From: Henricia sp. BOLD:AAB3569
Taxonomy: Eukaryota; Echinodermata; Asteroidea; Spinulosida; Echinasteridae
DNA: 64,000 nucleotides
Direction of reading: 5' to 3'
Assembly (NCBI GenBank): GCA_037783545.1
Contig: JBBELK010001432.1
Coordinates: forward strand, 1-64,000
The notes under the pieces: model-generated
Told to the model about the DNA's origin: nothing
The model's input: only the letters and a program-made list of their open reading frames with translations
The model's database searches: none
Translations under genes and position numbers: made by a program
Shown: piece after piece, positions 13,092-24,150 of the stretch
Layout of the letters: every line of letters starts with the position of its first letter
How positions within the stretch are numbered: the stretch's first letter is position 1

Positions 13092-16000
13092 TGTGGCTGT
13101 CTGTACACACCTCTTTGGGGTACTCCTGAGTTGTGCGCATGCTCAGTCATTCGGACTGTCGTTAACGCACCGCAGTTTGGCTCGGCAATTTGGTCAAAGT
13201 GTGGTCCAAACGTCGGCAAATTTGGAGGTCGAAAAATGTTCCGACGAACTTCAAATTTTGCATGCCCTAAACTCTCTATATTGCGCACTTGTCATAAAAA
13301 AATTGACAGACTTTCGCCGGGAAATGGCAGAGAAATTTCAAAGTTTAGAAAAAACTGGGTTGAGGCTTCCTGACTGCTCTCGCGCAAACCGTGGCTGTCT
13401 GTACACACCTCTTTGGGGTACTCCTGAGTTGTGCGCATGCTCAGTCATTCGGACTGTCGTTAACGCACCGCAGTTTGGCTCGGCAATTTGGTCAAAGTGT
13501 GGTCCAAACGTCGGCAAATTTGGAGGTCGAAAAATGTTCCGACGAACTTCAAATTTTGCATGCCCTAAACTCTCTATATTGCGCACTTGTCATACAAAAT
13601 TGACAGACTTTCGCCGGGAAATGGCAGAGAAATTTCAAAGTTTAGAAAAAACTGGGTTGAGGCTTCCTGACTGCTCTCGCGCAAACCGTGGCTGTCTGTA
13701 CACACCTCTTTGGGGTACTCCTGAGTTGTGCGCATGCTCAGTCATTCGGACTGTCGTTAACGCACCGCAGTTTGGCTCGTCAATTTGGTCAAAGTGTGGT
13801 CCAAACGTCGGCAAATTTGGAGGTCGAAAAATGTTCCGACGAACTTCAAATTTTGCATGCCCTAAACTCTCTATATTGCGCACTTGTCATAAAAAATTGA
13901 CAGACTTTCGCCGGGAAATGGCAGAGAAATTTCAAAGTTTAGAAAAAACTGGGTTGAGGCTTCCTGACTGCTCTCGCGCAAACCGTGGCTGTCTGTACAC
14001 ACCTCTTTGGGGTACTCCTGAGTTGTGCGCATGCTCAGTCATTCGGACTGTCGTTAACGCACCGCAGTTTGGCTCGGCAATTTGGTCAAAGTGTGGTCCA
14101 AACGTCGGCAAATTTGGAGGTCGAAAAATGTTCCGACGAACTTCAAATTTTGCATGCCCTAAACTCTCTATATTGCGCACTTGTCATAAAAAATTGACAG
14201 ACTTTCGCCGGGAAATGGCAGAGAAATTTCAAAGTTTAGAAAAAACTGGGTTGAGGCTTCCTGACTGCTCTCGCGCAAACCGTGGCTGTCTGTACACACC
14301 TCTTTGGGGTACTCCTGAGTTGTGCGCATGCTCAGTCATTCGGACTGTCGTTAACGCACCGCAGTTTGGCTCGGCAATTTGGTCAAAGTGTGGTCCAAAC
14401 GTCGGCAAATTTGGAGGTCGAAAAATGTTCCGACGAACTTCAAATTTTGCATGCCCTAAACTCTCTATATTGCGCACTTGTCATAAAAAATTGACAGACT
14501 TTCGCCGGGAAATGGCAGAGAAATTTCAAAGTTTAGAAAAAACTGGGTTGAGGCTTCCTGACTGCTCTCGCGCAAACTGTGGCTGTCTGTACACACCTCT
14601 TTGGGGTACTCCTGAGTTGTGCGCATGCTCAGTCATTCGGACTGTCGTTAACGCACCGCAGTTTGGCTCGGCAATTTGGTCAAAGTGTGGTCCAAACGTC
14701 GGCAAATTTGGAGGTCGAAAAATGTTCCGACGAACTTCAAATTTTGCATGCCCTAAACTCTCTATATTGCGCACTTGTCATAAAAAAATTGACAGACTTT
14801 CGCCGGGAAATGGCAGAGAAATTTCAAAGTTTAGAAAAAACTGGGTTGAGGCTTCCTGACTGCTCTCGCGCAAACCGTGGCTGTCTGTACACACCTCTTT
14901 GGGGTACTCCTGAGTTGTGCGCATGCTCAGTCATTCGGACTGTCGTTAACGCACCGCAGTTTGGCTCGGCAATTTGGTCAAAGTGTGGTCCAAACGTCGG
15001 CAAATTTGGAGGTCGAAAAATGTTCCGACGAACTTCAAATTTTGCATGCCCTAAACTCTCTATATTGCGCACTTGTCATACAAAATTGACAGACTTTCGC
15101 CGGGAAATGGCAGAGAAATTTCAAAGTTTAGAAAAAACTGGGTTGAGGCTTCCTGACTGCTCTCGCGCAAACCGTGGCTGTCTGTACACACCTCTTTGGG
15201 GTAATCCTGAGTTGTGCGCATGCTCAGTCATTCGGACTGTCGTTAACGCACCGCAGTTTGGCTCGTCAATTTGGTCAAAGTGTGGTCCAAACGTCGGCAA
15301 ATTTGGAGGTCGAAAAATGTTCCGACGAACTTCAAATTTTGCATGCCCTAAACTCTCTATATTGCGCACTTGTCATAAAAAATTGACAGACTTTCGCCGG
15401 GAAATGGCAGAGAAATTTCAAAGTTTAGAAAAAACTGGGTTGAGGCTTCCTGACTGCTCTCGCGCAAACCGTGGCTGTCTGTACACACCTCTTTGGGGTA
15501 CTCCTGAGTTGTGCGCATGCTCAGTCATTCGGACTGTCGTTAACGCACCGCAGTTTGGCTCGGCAATTTGGTCAAAGTGTGGTCCAAACGTCGGCAAATT
15601 TGGAGGTCGAAAAATGTTCCGACGAACTTCAAATTTTGCATGCCCTAAACTCTCTATATTGCGCACTTGTCATAAAAAATTGACAGACTTTCGCCGGGAA
15701 ATGGCAGAGAAATTTCAAAGTTTAGAAAAAACTGGGTTGAGGCTTCCTGACTGCTCTCGCGCAAACCGTGGCTGTCTGTACACACCTCTTTGGGGTACTC
15801 CTGAGTTGTGCGCATGCTCAGTCATTCGGACTGTCGTTAACGCACCGCAGTTTGGCTCGGCAATTTGGTCAAAGTGTGGTCCAAACGTCGGCAAATTTGG
15901 AGGTCGAAAAATGTTCCGACGAACTTCAAATTTTGCATGCCCTAAACTCTCTATATTGCGCACTTGTCATAAAAAATTGACAGACTTTCGCCGGGAAATG

Positions 16001-17400
16001 GCAGAGAAATTTCAAAGTTTAGAAAAAACTGGGTTGAGGCTTCCTGACTGCTCTCGCGCAAACCGTGGCTGTCTGTACACACCTCTTTGGGGTACTCCTG
16101 AGTTGTGCGCATGCTCAGTCATTCGGACTGTCGTTAACGCACCGCAGTTTGGCTCGGCAATTTGGTCAAAGTGTGGTCCAAACGTCGGCAAATTTGGAGG
16201 TCGAAAAATGTTCCGACGAACTTCAAATTTTGCATGCCCTAAACTCTCTATATTGCGCACTTGTCATAAAAAATTGACAGACTTTCGCCAGGAAATGGCA
16301 GAGAAATTTCAAAGTTTAGAAAAAACTGGGTTGAGGCTTCCTGACTGCTCTCGCGCAAACCGTGGCTGTCTGTACACACCTCTTTGGGGTACTCCTGAGT
16401 TGTGCGCATGCTCAGTCATTCGGACTGTCGTTAACGCACCGCAGTTTGGCTCGGCAATTTGGTCAAAGTGTGGTCCAAACGTCGGCAAATTTGGAGGTCG
16501 AAAAATGTTCCGACGAACTTCAAATTTTGCATGCCCTAAACTCTCTATATTGCGCACTTGTCATAAAAAATTGACAGACTTTCGCCGGGAAATGGCAGAG
16601 AAATTTCAAAGTTTAGAAAAAACTGGGTTGAGGCTTCCTGACTGCTCTCGCGCAAACTGTGGCTGTCTGTACACACCTCTTTGGGGTACTCCTGAGTTGT
16701 GCGCATGCTCAGTCATTCGGACTGTCGTTAACGCACCGCAGTTTGGCTCGGCAATTTGGTCAAAGTGTGGTCCAAACGTCGGCAAATTTGGAGGTCGAAA
16801 AATGTTCCGACGAACTTCAAATTTTGCATGCCCTAAACTCTCTATATTGCGCACTTGTCATAAAAAAATTGACAGACTTTCGCCGGGAAATGGCAGAGAA
16901 ATTTCAAAGTTTAGAAAAAACTGGGTTGAGGCTTCCTGACTGCTCTCGCGCAAACCGTGGCTGTCTGTACACACCTCTTTGGGGTACTCCTGAGTTGTGC
17001 GCATGCTCAGTCATTCGGACTGTCGTTAACGCACCGCAGTTTGGCTCGGCAATTTGGTCAAAGTGTGGTCCAAACGTCGGCAAATTTGGAGGTCGAAAAA
17101 TGTTCCGACGAACTTCAAATTTTGCATGCCCTAAACTCTCTATATTGCGCACTTGTCATACAAAATTGACAGACTTTCGCCGGGAAATGGCAGAGAAATT
17201 TCAAAGTTTAGAAAAAACTGGGTTGAGGCTTCCTGACTGCTCTCGCGCAAACCGTGGCTGTCTGTACACACCTCTTTGGGGTACTCCTGAGTTGTGCGCA
17301 TGCTCAGTCATTCGGACTGTCGTTAACGCACCGCAGTTTGGCTCGTCAATTTGGTCAAAGTGTGGTCCAAACGTCGGCAAATTTGGAGGTCGAAAAATGT
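13092..17400 (+). repeat. Higher-order repeat blocks in the 297-bp array
   Basis: Four diagnostic variants recur together in the same order. They are CAAACTGTGG in place of CAAACCGTGG (13092, 14578, 16658), an extra A in the following CATAAAAAA run, CATACAAAA in the next copy, and CTCGTCAA in place of CTCGGCAA in the copy after that. The block starts are 1486 bp apart (five monomers plus one base) and then 2080 bp apart (seven monomers plus one base). This is the signature of multi-monomer amplification, probably by unequal exchange, with the second block two monomers longer. A few bases are private to one block (for example GTAATCC near 15202). Confidence 0.88.
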
Positions 17401-20400
17401 TCCGACGAACTTCAAATTTTGCATGCCCTAAACTCTCTATATTGCGCACTTGTCATAAAAAATTGACAGACTTTCGCCGGGAAATGGCAGAGAAATTTCA
17501 AAGTTTAGAAAAAACTGGGTTGAGGCTTCCTGACTGCTCTCGCGCAAACCGTGGCTGTCTGTACACACCTCTTTGGGGTACTCCTGAGTTGTGCGCATGC
17601 TCAGTCATTCGGACTGTCGTTAACGCACCGCAGTTTGGCTCGGCAATTTGGTCAAAGTGTGGTCCAAACGTCGGCAAATTTGGAGGTCGAAAAATGTTCC
17701 GACGAACTTCAAATTTTGCATGCCCTAAACTCTCTATATTGCGCACTTGTCATAAAAAATTGACAGACTTTCGCCGGGAAATGGCAGAGAAATTTCAAAG
17801 TTTAGAAAAAACTGGGTTGAGGCTTCCTGGCTGCTCTCGCGCAAACCGTGGCTGTCTGTACACACCTCTTTGGGGTACTCCTGAGTTGTGCACATGCTCA
17901 GTCATTCGGACTGTCGTTAACGCACCGCAGTTTGGCTCGGCAATTTGGTCAAAGTGTGGTCCAAACGTCGGCAAATTTGGAGGTCGAAAAATGTTCCGAC
18001 GAACTTCAAATTGTGCATGCCCTAAACTCTCTATATTGCGCACTTGTCATAAAAAATTGACAGACTTTCGCCGGGAAATGGCAGAGAAATTTCAAAGTTT
18101 AGAAAAAACTGGGTTGAGGCTTCCTGACTGCTCTCGCGCAAACCGTGGCTGTCTGTACACACCTCTTTGGGGTACTCCTGAGTTGTGCGCATGCTCAGTC
18201 ATTCGGACTGTCGTTAACGCACCGCAGTTTGGCTCGGCAATTTGGTCGAAGTGTGGTCCAAACGTCGGCAAATTTGGAGGTCGAAAAATTTTCCGACGAA
18301 CTTCAAATTTTGCATGCCCTAAACTCTCTATATTGCGCACTTGTCATAAAAAATTGACAGACTTTCGCCGGGAAATGGCAGAGAAATTTCAAAGTTTAGA
18401 AAAAACTGGGTTGAGGCTTCCTGACTGCTCTCGCGCAAACCGTGGCTGTCTGTACACACCTCTTTGGGGTACTCCTGAGTTGTGCGCATGCTCAGTCATT
18501 CGGACTGTCGTTAACGCACCGCAGTTTGGCTCGGCAATTTGGTCAAAGTGTGGTCCAAACGTCGGCAAATTTGGAGGTCGAAAAATGTTCCGACGAACTT
18601 CAAATTTTGCATGCCCTAAACTCTCTATATTGCGCACTTGTCATAAAAAATTGACAGACTTTCGCCGGGAAATGGCAGAGAAATTTCAAAGTTTAGAAAA
18701 AACTGGGTTGAGGCTTCCTGACTGCTCTCGCGCAAACCGTGGCTGTCTGTACACACCTCTTTGGGGTACTCCTGAGTTGTGCGCATGCTCAGTCATTCGG
18801 ACTGTCGTTAACGCACCGCAGTTTGGCTCGGCAATTTGGTCAAAGTGTGGTCCAAACGTCGGCAAATTTGGAGGTCGAAAAATGTTCCGACGAACTTCAA
18901 ATTTTGCATGCCCTAAACTCTCTATATTGCGCACTTGTCATAAAAAATTGACATACTTTCGCCGGGAAATGGCAGAGAAATTTCAAAGTTTAGAAAAAAC
19001 TGGGTTGAGGCTTCCTGACTGCTCTCGCGCAAACCGTGGCTGTCTGTACACACCTCTTTGGGGTACTCCTGAGTTGTGCGCATGCTCAGTCATTCGGACT
19101 GTCGTTAACGCACCGCAGTTTGGCTCGGCAATTTGGTCAAAGTGTGGTCCAAACGTCGGCAAATTTGGAGGTCGAAAAATGTTCCGACGAACTTCAAATT
19201 TTGCATGCCCTAAACTCTCTATATTGCGCACTTGTCATAAAAAATTGACCGACTTTCGCCGGGAAATGGCAGAGAAATTTCAAAGTTTAGAAAAAAACTG
19301 GGTTGAGGCTTCCTGACTGCTCTCGCGCAAACCGTGGCTGTCTGTACACACCTCTTTGGGGTACTCCTGAGTTGTGCGCATGCTCAGTCATTTGGACTGT
19401 CGTTAACGCACCGCAGTTTGGCTCGGCAATTTGCTCAAAGTGTGGTCCAAACGTCGGCCAATTTGGAGGTCGAAAAATGTTCCGACGAACTTCAAATTTT
19501 GCATGCCCTAAACTCTCTATATTGCGCACTTGTCATAAAAAATTGACAGACTTTCGCCGGGAAATGGCAGAGAAATTTCAAAGTTTAGAAAAAACTGGGT
19601 TGAGGCTTCCTGACTGCTCTCGCGCAAACCGTGGCTGTCTGTACACACCTCTTTGGGGTACTCCTGAGTTGTGCGCATGCTCAGTCATTCGGACTGTCGT
19701 TAACGCACCGCAGTTTGGCTCGGCAATTTGGTCAAAGTGTGGTCCAAACGTCGGCAAATTTGGAGGTCGAAAAATGTTCCGACGAACTTCAAATTTTGCA
19801 TGCTCCAAACTCTCTATATTGCGCACTTGTCATAAAAAATTGACAGACTTTCGCCGGGAAATGGCAGAGAAATTTCAAAGTTTAGAAAAAACTGGGTTGG
19901 GGCTTCCTGACTGCTCACACGCAAACCGTGGCTGTCTGTACACACCTCTTTGGGGTACTCCTGAGTTGTGCGCATGCTCAGTCATTCGGACTGTCGTTAA
20001 CGCACCGCAGTTTGGCTCGGCAATTTGGTCAAAGTGTGGTCCAAACGTCGGCAAATTTGGAGGTCGAAAAATGTTCCGACGAACTTCAAATTTTGCATGC
20101 TCCAAACTCTCTATATTGCGCACTTGTCATAAAAAATTGACAGACTTTCGCCGGGAAATGGCAGAGAAATTTCAAAGTTTAGAAAAAACTGGGTTGGGGC
20201 TTCCTGACTGCTCACACGCAAACCGTGGCTGTCTGTACACACCTCTTTGGGGTACTCCTGAGTTGTGCGCATGCTCAGTCATTCGGACTGTCGTTAACGC
20301 ACCGCAGTTTGGCTCGGCAATTTGGTCAAAGTGTGGTCCAAACGTCGGCAAATTTGGAGGTCGAAAAATGTTCCGACGAACTTCAAATTTTGCATGCTCC

Positions 20401-20500
20401 AAACTCTCTATATTGCGCACTTGTCATAAAAAATTGACAGACTTTCGACGGGAAATGGCAGAGAAATTTCAAAGTTTAGAAAAAAACTGGGTTGGGGCTT

Positions 20501-21085
20501 CCTGACTGCTCACACGCAAACCGTGGCTGTCTGTACACACCTCTTTGGGGTACTCCTGACTCGTGCGCATGCTCAGTTCTTCGGACTGTCGTTGACACGG
20601 CCAAGTTTGGGACGGGATTTTGCTCAAAGTGTGGTCCAAACGTCGGCAAATTTAGAGGTCCAAAAATTTTCCGACGAACTTCAAATTTTGCATGCTCCAA
20701 ACACTCTATATTGCGCACTTGTCCTAAAAAATTGACAGACTTTCGCCGGGAAATGGCAGAGAAATTTCAGAGTTTAGGGAAAACTGGGTTGGAGCTTCCT
20801 GGCTGCTCCCGCAACCTGTGGCTGTCTGTACGCACCTCTTTGGTGTACTCCTGACTCGTGCGCATGCTCAGTCCTTCGGACTGTCGTTGACACGGCCCAG
20901 TTTGGGACGGGATTTTGCTCAAAGTGTGGTCCAAACGTCGGCAAATTTGGAGGTCGAAAAATTTTCCGACGAACTTCAAATTTTGCATGCTCCAAACACT
21001 CTATATTGCGCACTTGTCCTAAAAAATTGACAGACTTTCGACGGGAAATGGCCGAGAAATTTCAGAGTTTAGGGAAAACTGGGTT
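20501..21085 (+). repeat. Diverged edge monomers of the 297-bp array
   Basis: The last two copies differ from the consensus at many sites, including CGTTGACACGG in place of CGTTAACGCA and GGGACGGGATTTTGC in place of GGCTCGGCAATTTGG. The three or four copies before them (19600-20500) carry an intermediate set: TGCTCCAAAC, GTTGGGGC and CTCACACGC. Divergence therefore rises stepwise toward the array boundary, as expected where homogenising exchange is weakest. The array ends inside the unit and is followed by unrelated sequence. Confidence 0.85.
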
Positions 21086-21120
21086 ATGGCGTGTGGAACG
21101 TTGCAATATTCGATAATGCA

Positions 21121-21240
21121 CAAATATATGTGCGATGTTTGATATATATGTGCGATGTTTTTTTCATATGTGCGATGTTTTTTTCATATGTGTGCGATGT
21201 TTTTTCATATGTATGCGATGTTAAAAATATATGTGCAATA
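21121..21240 (+). repeat. Short tandem motif GTGCGATGTTTTT/CATAT
   Basis: About five imperfect copies of a 20-25 bp unit built on ATATGTGCGATGTTT lie directly after the satellite. Isolated relatives reappear near 21460-21490 and 21840. No function is visible. Confidence 0.75.
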
Positions 21241-21250
21241 ATTTGACATT

Positions 21251-21397
21251 TCGACATATATGGTTGGATATTTCAATGTGTGGGGTCGCGGTGTTCGTTG
21301 AATATGGGCGTGATCTTTCATAGATTGGTTCCCGATCCCTATAGATTGGTTCGCTTATTGCGAAAGTGTGGAATATGTGGACGGGAACCAGTCTATT
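21251..21397 (+). repeat. Dispersed direct duplication, copy A
   Basis: This block matches 21871-22016 almost base for base. It includes GTGTGGGGTCGCGGTGTTCG, two GATTGGTT motifs around CCCGATCCCTATA, and ACGGGAACCAGTCTATT. A small inverted-repeat transposon (21506-21815) lies between the copies. The sequence may belong to a larger unrecognised repeat family. I see no coding evidence. Confidence 0.8.
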
Positions 21398-21505
21398 CTC
21401 CTGTGTTGAATATGTGGAATATATGGCGTGTGGAACGTTGCAATAATTTGACATATATATGCAATGTTTTTTCATATGTATGCGATGTTAAATATAATTG
21501 TTTTT

Positions 21506-21815
21506 CCCGTATTAGGGCGACCGTTTTGGGTAGAGAGCTTACAGAGACCACTAAATCTTCAAATTTGGCGGGAAAAAGGTCATGAGTTGACACTATTTTC
21601 TCCTCAAAATCTCTATAAAAACATTTTTGGCAACCTAGAGGAAAATGGTGCGTGCCCTAATAAAAATGGTTACAAACCTAATAAAAATGGTTTTTGACCT
21701 AAAAAAGATGGTTTTTGAAGCACCTATCATTAGGGCGACCGGTAGCCGGTCGCCCTAATACGGCCGGTCGCCCTAATACGCCTTTTTTACCCACATCCGG
21801 TCGCCCTATTACGGG
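21506..21815. mobile_element. Small non-autonomous inverted-repeat element
   Basis: The ends are CCCGTATTAGGGCGACCG (21506-21523) and its near-perfect reverse complement CGGTCGCCCTATTACGGG (21798-21815), and similarity extends inward through the TGGGT/ACCCA segment. Further GGTCGCCCTAATACG copies lie just inside the right end (21748-21782). The interior has short repeats of CCTAATAAAAATGGTT type and no coding capacity. I could not identify a clean target duplication, so the superfamily is not assigned. Confidence 0.6.
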
Positions 21816-21870
21816 TTTAGTGCAATAATTTGACATATATATGCAATGTTAAAAATATATGTGGGATATT

Positions 21871-22016
21871 TCGACATATATGTGGGATATTTCAATGTGT
21901 GGGGTCGCGGTGTTCGTGATATATGGGCGTGATCTTTCATAGATTGGTTCCCGATCCCTATAGATTGGTTCGCTTATTGCGAAAGTGTGGAATATGTGGA
22001 CGGGAACCAGTCTATT
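21871..22016 (+). repeat. Dispersed direct duplication, copy B
   Basis: This is the second copy of 21251-21397, offset by about 620 bp, with a one-base indel and a few substitutions. It runs directly into an inverted repeat of its own last segment (22022-22101). Confidence 0.8.
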
Positions 22017-22021
22017 ATCCT

Positions 22022-22101
22022 GTGTGGAATATGTGGACGGGAACCAGTCTAGATCTTTCAATGTATGTGCGTAGACTGGTTCCCGCTCCACATATTCCAC
22101 A
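22022..22101. repeat. Short hairpin
   Basis: GGAATATGTGGACGGGAACC (left arm, about 22026) is mirrored by GGTTCCCGCTCCACATATTC (right arm, about 22079) around a loop of about 20 bases. The arm sequence is the same one that ends the duplicated block 21251-21397. Confidence 0.75.
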
Positions 22102-22280
22102 TACAACGACTGAATATGAGGAGTGGATTTGCGTGCGTGATATTTGGCACAAATACAAAGAAAACCATGCAGCCCCAATAGGCCTGTACCAAAAATAAAT
22201 CAGCCTGGCAGATTAAATGACAGAAACTAAAGTGCAATTTCACGCAGCAGTCTATCAAGCTTGCAAACTTCGGTTACGTA

Positions 22281-22760
22281 ATTAGTCACAAAAATTAATT
22301 GCGAAGTTGTATCTAGTGCGCGAATTAAGCCGCCTTAATTAATTCTAGCTTAGAGAAATTATAAAATAAGAAGGGGTCTTAAAATCGATTTATTCAGACA
22401 AGTAGGCACTTTTTGTTACGTTTTTCAGCTGTAATATAAGAAATATTAATGTAGAATCATCATCAATCAGCTTTATCGTCATAGCAATCGATTTAATTAG
22501 TCAAACAAATTAATTGCGAAGTTGTATCCAGTGCCGGAATCAAGCCGCCTTAATCTTAGAGAAATTGGGAAATAAGAAGGCGTCTTAAAATGCGATTTAT
22601 TCAGACAAGAAGGCACTTTTAATTTAGATTTTTCAACTGAAGCATAAGAACAACTCATATAGAATCACAATCAACCAGCTTTATAGTCAAAGCCATCGAT
22701 TTAATTAGTCAAACAAATTAATTGCAGAGTTGTATACAGTTCGCGAAGCCGCCTTAGATA
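22281..22760 (+). repeat. Degenerate tandem repeat of about 210 bp
   Basis: ATTAGTCA..AAATTAATTGC followed by AGTTGTAT recurs at 22281, 22496 and 22704, giving spacings of 215 and 208 bp. Each unit also holds AAGCCGCCTTA, TTTATTCAGACAAG and an AATCA..CAATCA segment. Two full copies and the start of a third are present, clearly older and more diverged than the satellites. Confidence 0.75.
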
Positions 22761-23063
22761 TGTTTTGTGCACGCACATGCGTCGCTTGAGGGCGCTATTT
22801 GCACCTCCTTCAAAATGGCCGCGAAAATGTCGAAATGGCCTTACGAGCGCGAGCAAAAACAATGAACAACAAAGACAAGAGATGTTCGCCTGCTCGCGCC
22901 AAACTGAGGGGGCGCCGAAGCCAGTGGGCACGATCGATTTTGCTTGCATTAATAAATTTCGTCATGAATCTTTGTCATGTTTGTGAACAACGTCGGCGCA
23001 TCGGCTCCTGTGGCTGTGCAGCTTCGCCGCCGAGTGGCTATCGGTATACGCCTATACTAGTTA
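22761..23063. other. GC-richer stretch without an identified gene
   Basis: This is unique-looking sequence with higher GC and CpG than its surroundings. It contains CAAAATGGCCGCG near 22811, which resembles a YY1 site (AANATGGC core), a motif often found at LINE 5' ends. The foldback at 23073-24090 separates it from the LINE coding start at 24143. It could therefore be an interrupted LINE 5' region, but this is conjecture. Its open frames show no recognisable domain. Confidence 0.3.
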
Positions 23064-23457
23064 GGTAATGTTTAGCCCTAAGGGCTGTGAATTGCTCGCT
23101 TTTCAAATCTGACTTATTGAGTCGCTAATGCTATATCACAGCCCTAATTGACATGATTGAGGGGGACAATCATTGAGGAATGTACGACAATACTAAGTCT
23201 GAAACTGCTCAAATCTGACAAAGTTCTACTAAAAATATCGTCCGAAGCACATCAGACCGAGCACTTTCACATACACCATTGTAATCCTGAGAGTCTAGTG
23301 TTTCATAAAATAACAGTAACGCTTACGGAATCGTCAATTTGGCCATCTACGATGTCTGAAAACATTGGACAAATTTCGGACAATGTTCTGAGCCGCATTC
23401 CCTGGGTGACGCCATCTTAGCTGATATGCTGGACGCGTGGTGGCGCTTCTCGGTCAA

Positions 23458-23643
23458 GGAGCCCGGCTGTGCAATATAATATGCATAATTCATATTGACG
23501 TCCGTGTGTTTATTCCAGCTGGCAAGTACGTCACTCACACAGTTCGATAACTAGCTGCACTGCGCGCGTGACGTACTTGCCAGCTGGGATAAACACACGG
23601 ACGTCAATATGAATTATGCATATTGCACAGTTAACCGGGCTCC
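23458..23643. repeat. Nested palindrome inside the foldback element
   Basis: GGAGCCCGGCTGTGCAATAT and the sequence after it (from 23458) is repeated in reverse complement ending at CCGGGCTCC (23643). The arms are about 75 bp and the loop about 35 bases. Internal landmarks are GACGTCCGTGTGTTTAT and its mirror. It is probably an independent hairpin element that landed in the foldback interior. No target duplication is visible. Confidence 0.8.
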
Positions 23644-23682
23644 ACACTTTAGCTCAGGTTACCACACTTTAGCTCATCACCC

Positions 23683-23857
23683 CCGCACACGTGAGATTTT
23701 GGCCACGCGAGGCAAAAAATATCAAACATGTTAAATTTTTGGCTCACAGCCTCGCGAGGCAAAAAACGCAGCAAAATAGCCACCGCACACGAGAGCCAAG
23801 TGCTGAGCAAACGACCACGAATTACCGTTTGCTCAGCAAACGACCTCACGTGTGCGG
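23683..23857. repeat. Second nested short-TIR segment
   Basis: CCGCACACGTGAG (23683-23695) and CTCACGTGTGCGG (23845-23857) are exact inverted repeats bounding 175 bp. Inside, GCCTCGCGAGGC and CGTTTGCTCAGCAAACG are local palindromes. It looks like a MITE fragment, with no coding capacity. Confidence 0.65.
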
Positions 23858-24137
23858 CGGGCTTAAGCGTTACTGTTATTTTATGAAACACTAGACTCTC
23901 AGGATTACAATGGTGTATGTGAAAGTGCTAGGTCTGATGTGCTTCGGACGATATTTTTAGTAGAACTTTGTCAGATTTGAGCAGTTTCAGACTTAGTATT
24001 GTCGTACATCCCTCAATTAGGGCTGTGAATTAGCGACTCAATAAGTCAGATTTGAAAAGCGAGCAATTCACAGCCCTAATTTTAGGGCTAGGTAATGTTA
24101 TGCACCTTGTACTGATACTGTATAGGGCCTACCTATA

Positions 24138-24150
24138 CAAAGATGGCGCC
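24138..24150 (+). promoter_or_regulatory. YY1-like motif over the LINE start codon
   Basis: CAAAGATGGCGCC spans the ATG of the LINE reading frame and matches the general YY1 pattern AANATGGCGGC at its core. YY1 sites at or near 5' ends are known in mammalian L1. Function here is an inference from motif and position only. Confidence 0.3.

Larger units (their letters stand above)
1..21085 (+). repeat. 297-bp satellite array, 71 monomers
   Basis: Head-to-tail copies of a 297-bp unit, recognisable by CCTGACTGCTCTCGCGCAAA at positions 1, 298, 595 and so on. I count 71 copies up to 21085, where similarity stops at GGGTT. Every copy carries a GTTAAC and two GCATGC sites and has moderate GC. The first 13 copies differ at one base that I can see (A to C at about 1425). 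Because 297 is 99 codons, frames stay open across many copies on both strands. I read this as a by-product of homogeneity, not coding. The array runs off the left edge of the window, so its full size is unknown. Pericentromeric or other heterochromatic location is an inference. Confidence 0.97.
23073..24090. mobile_element. Foldback (long-TIR) transposon with 9-bp target duplication
   Basis: A left arm (23073-23324) and right arm (23864-24090) are inverted copies of about 230-250 bp. Both tips read TAGCCCTAA..AGGGCTGTGAA inward. The element is flanked by GGTAATGTT on both sides (23064-23072 and 24091-24099), a 9-bp direct repeat. The arms differ by a 5-base tip indel and an insertion of about 25 bases in the left arm near 23150. 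Each tip forms a small palindrome (AGCCCTAA..TTAGGGCT). The interior holds two further palindromic segments and no transposase. A 9-bp duplication with long inverted arms fits Mutator-like or classic foldback elements, but the family is not proven. Confidence 0.85.
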
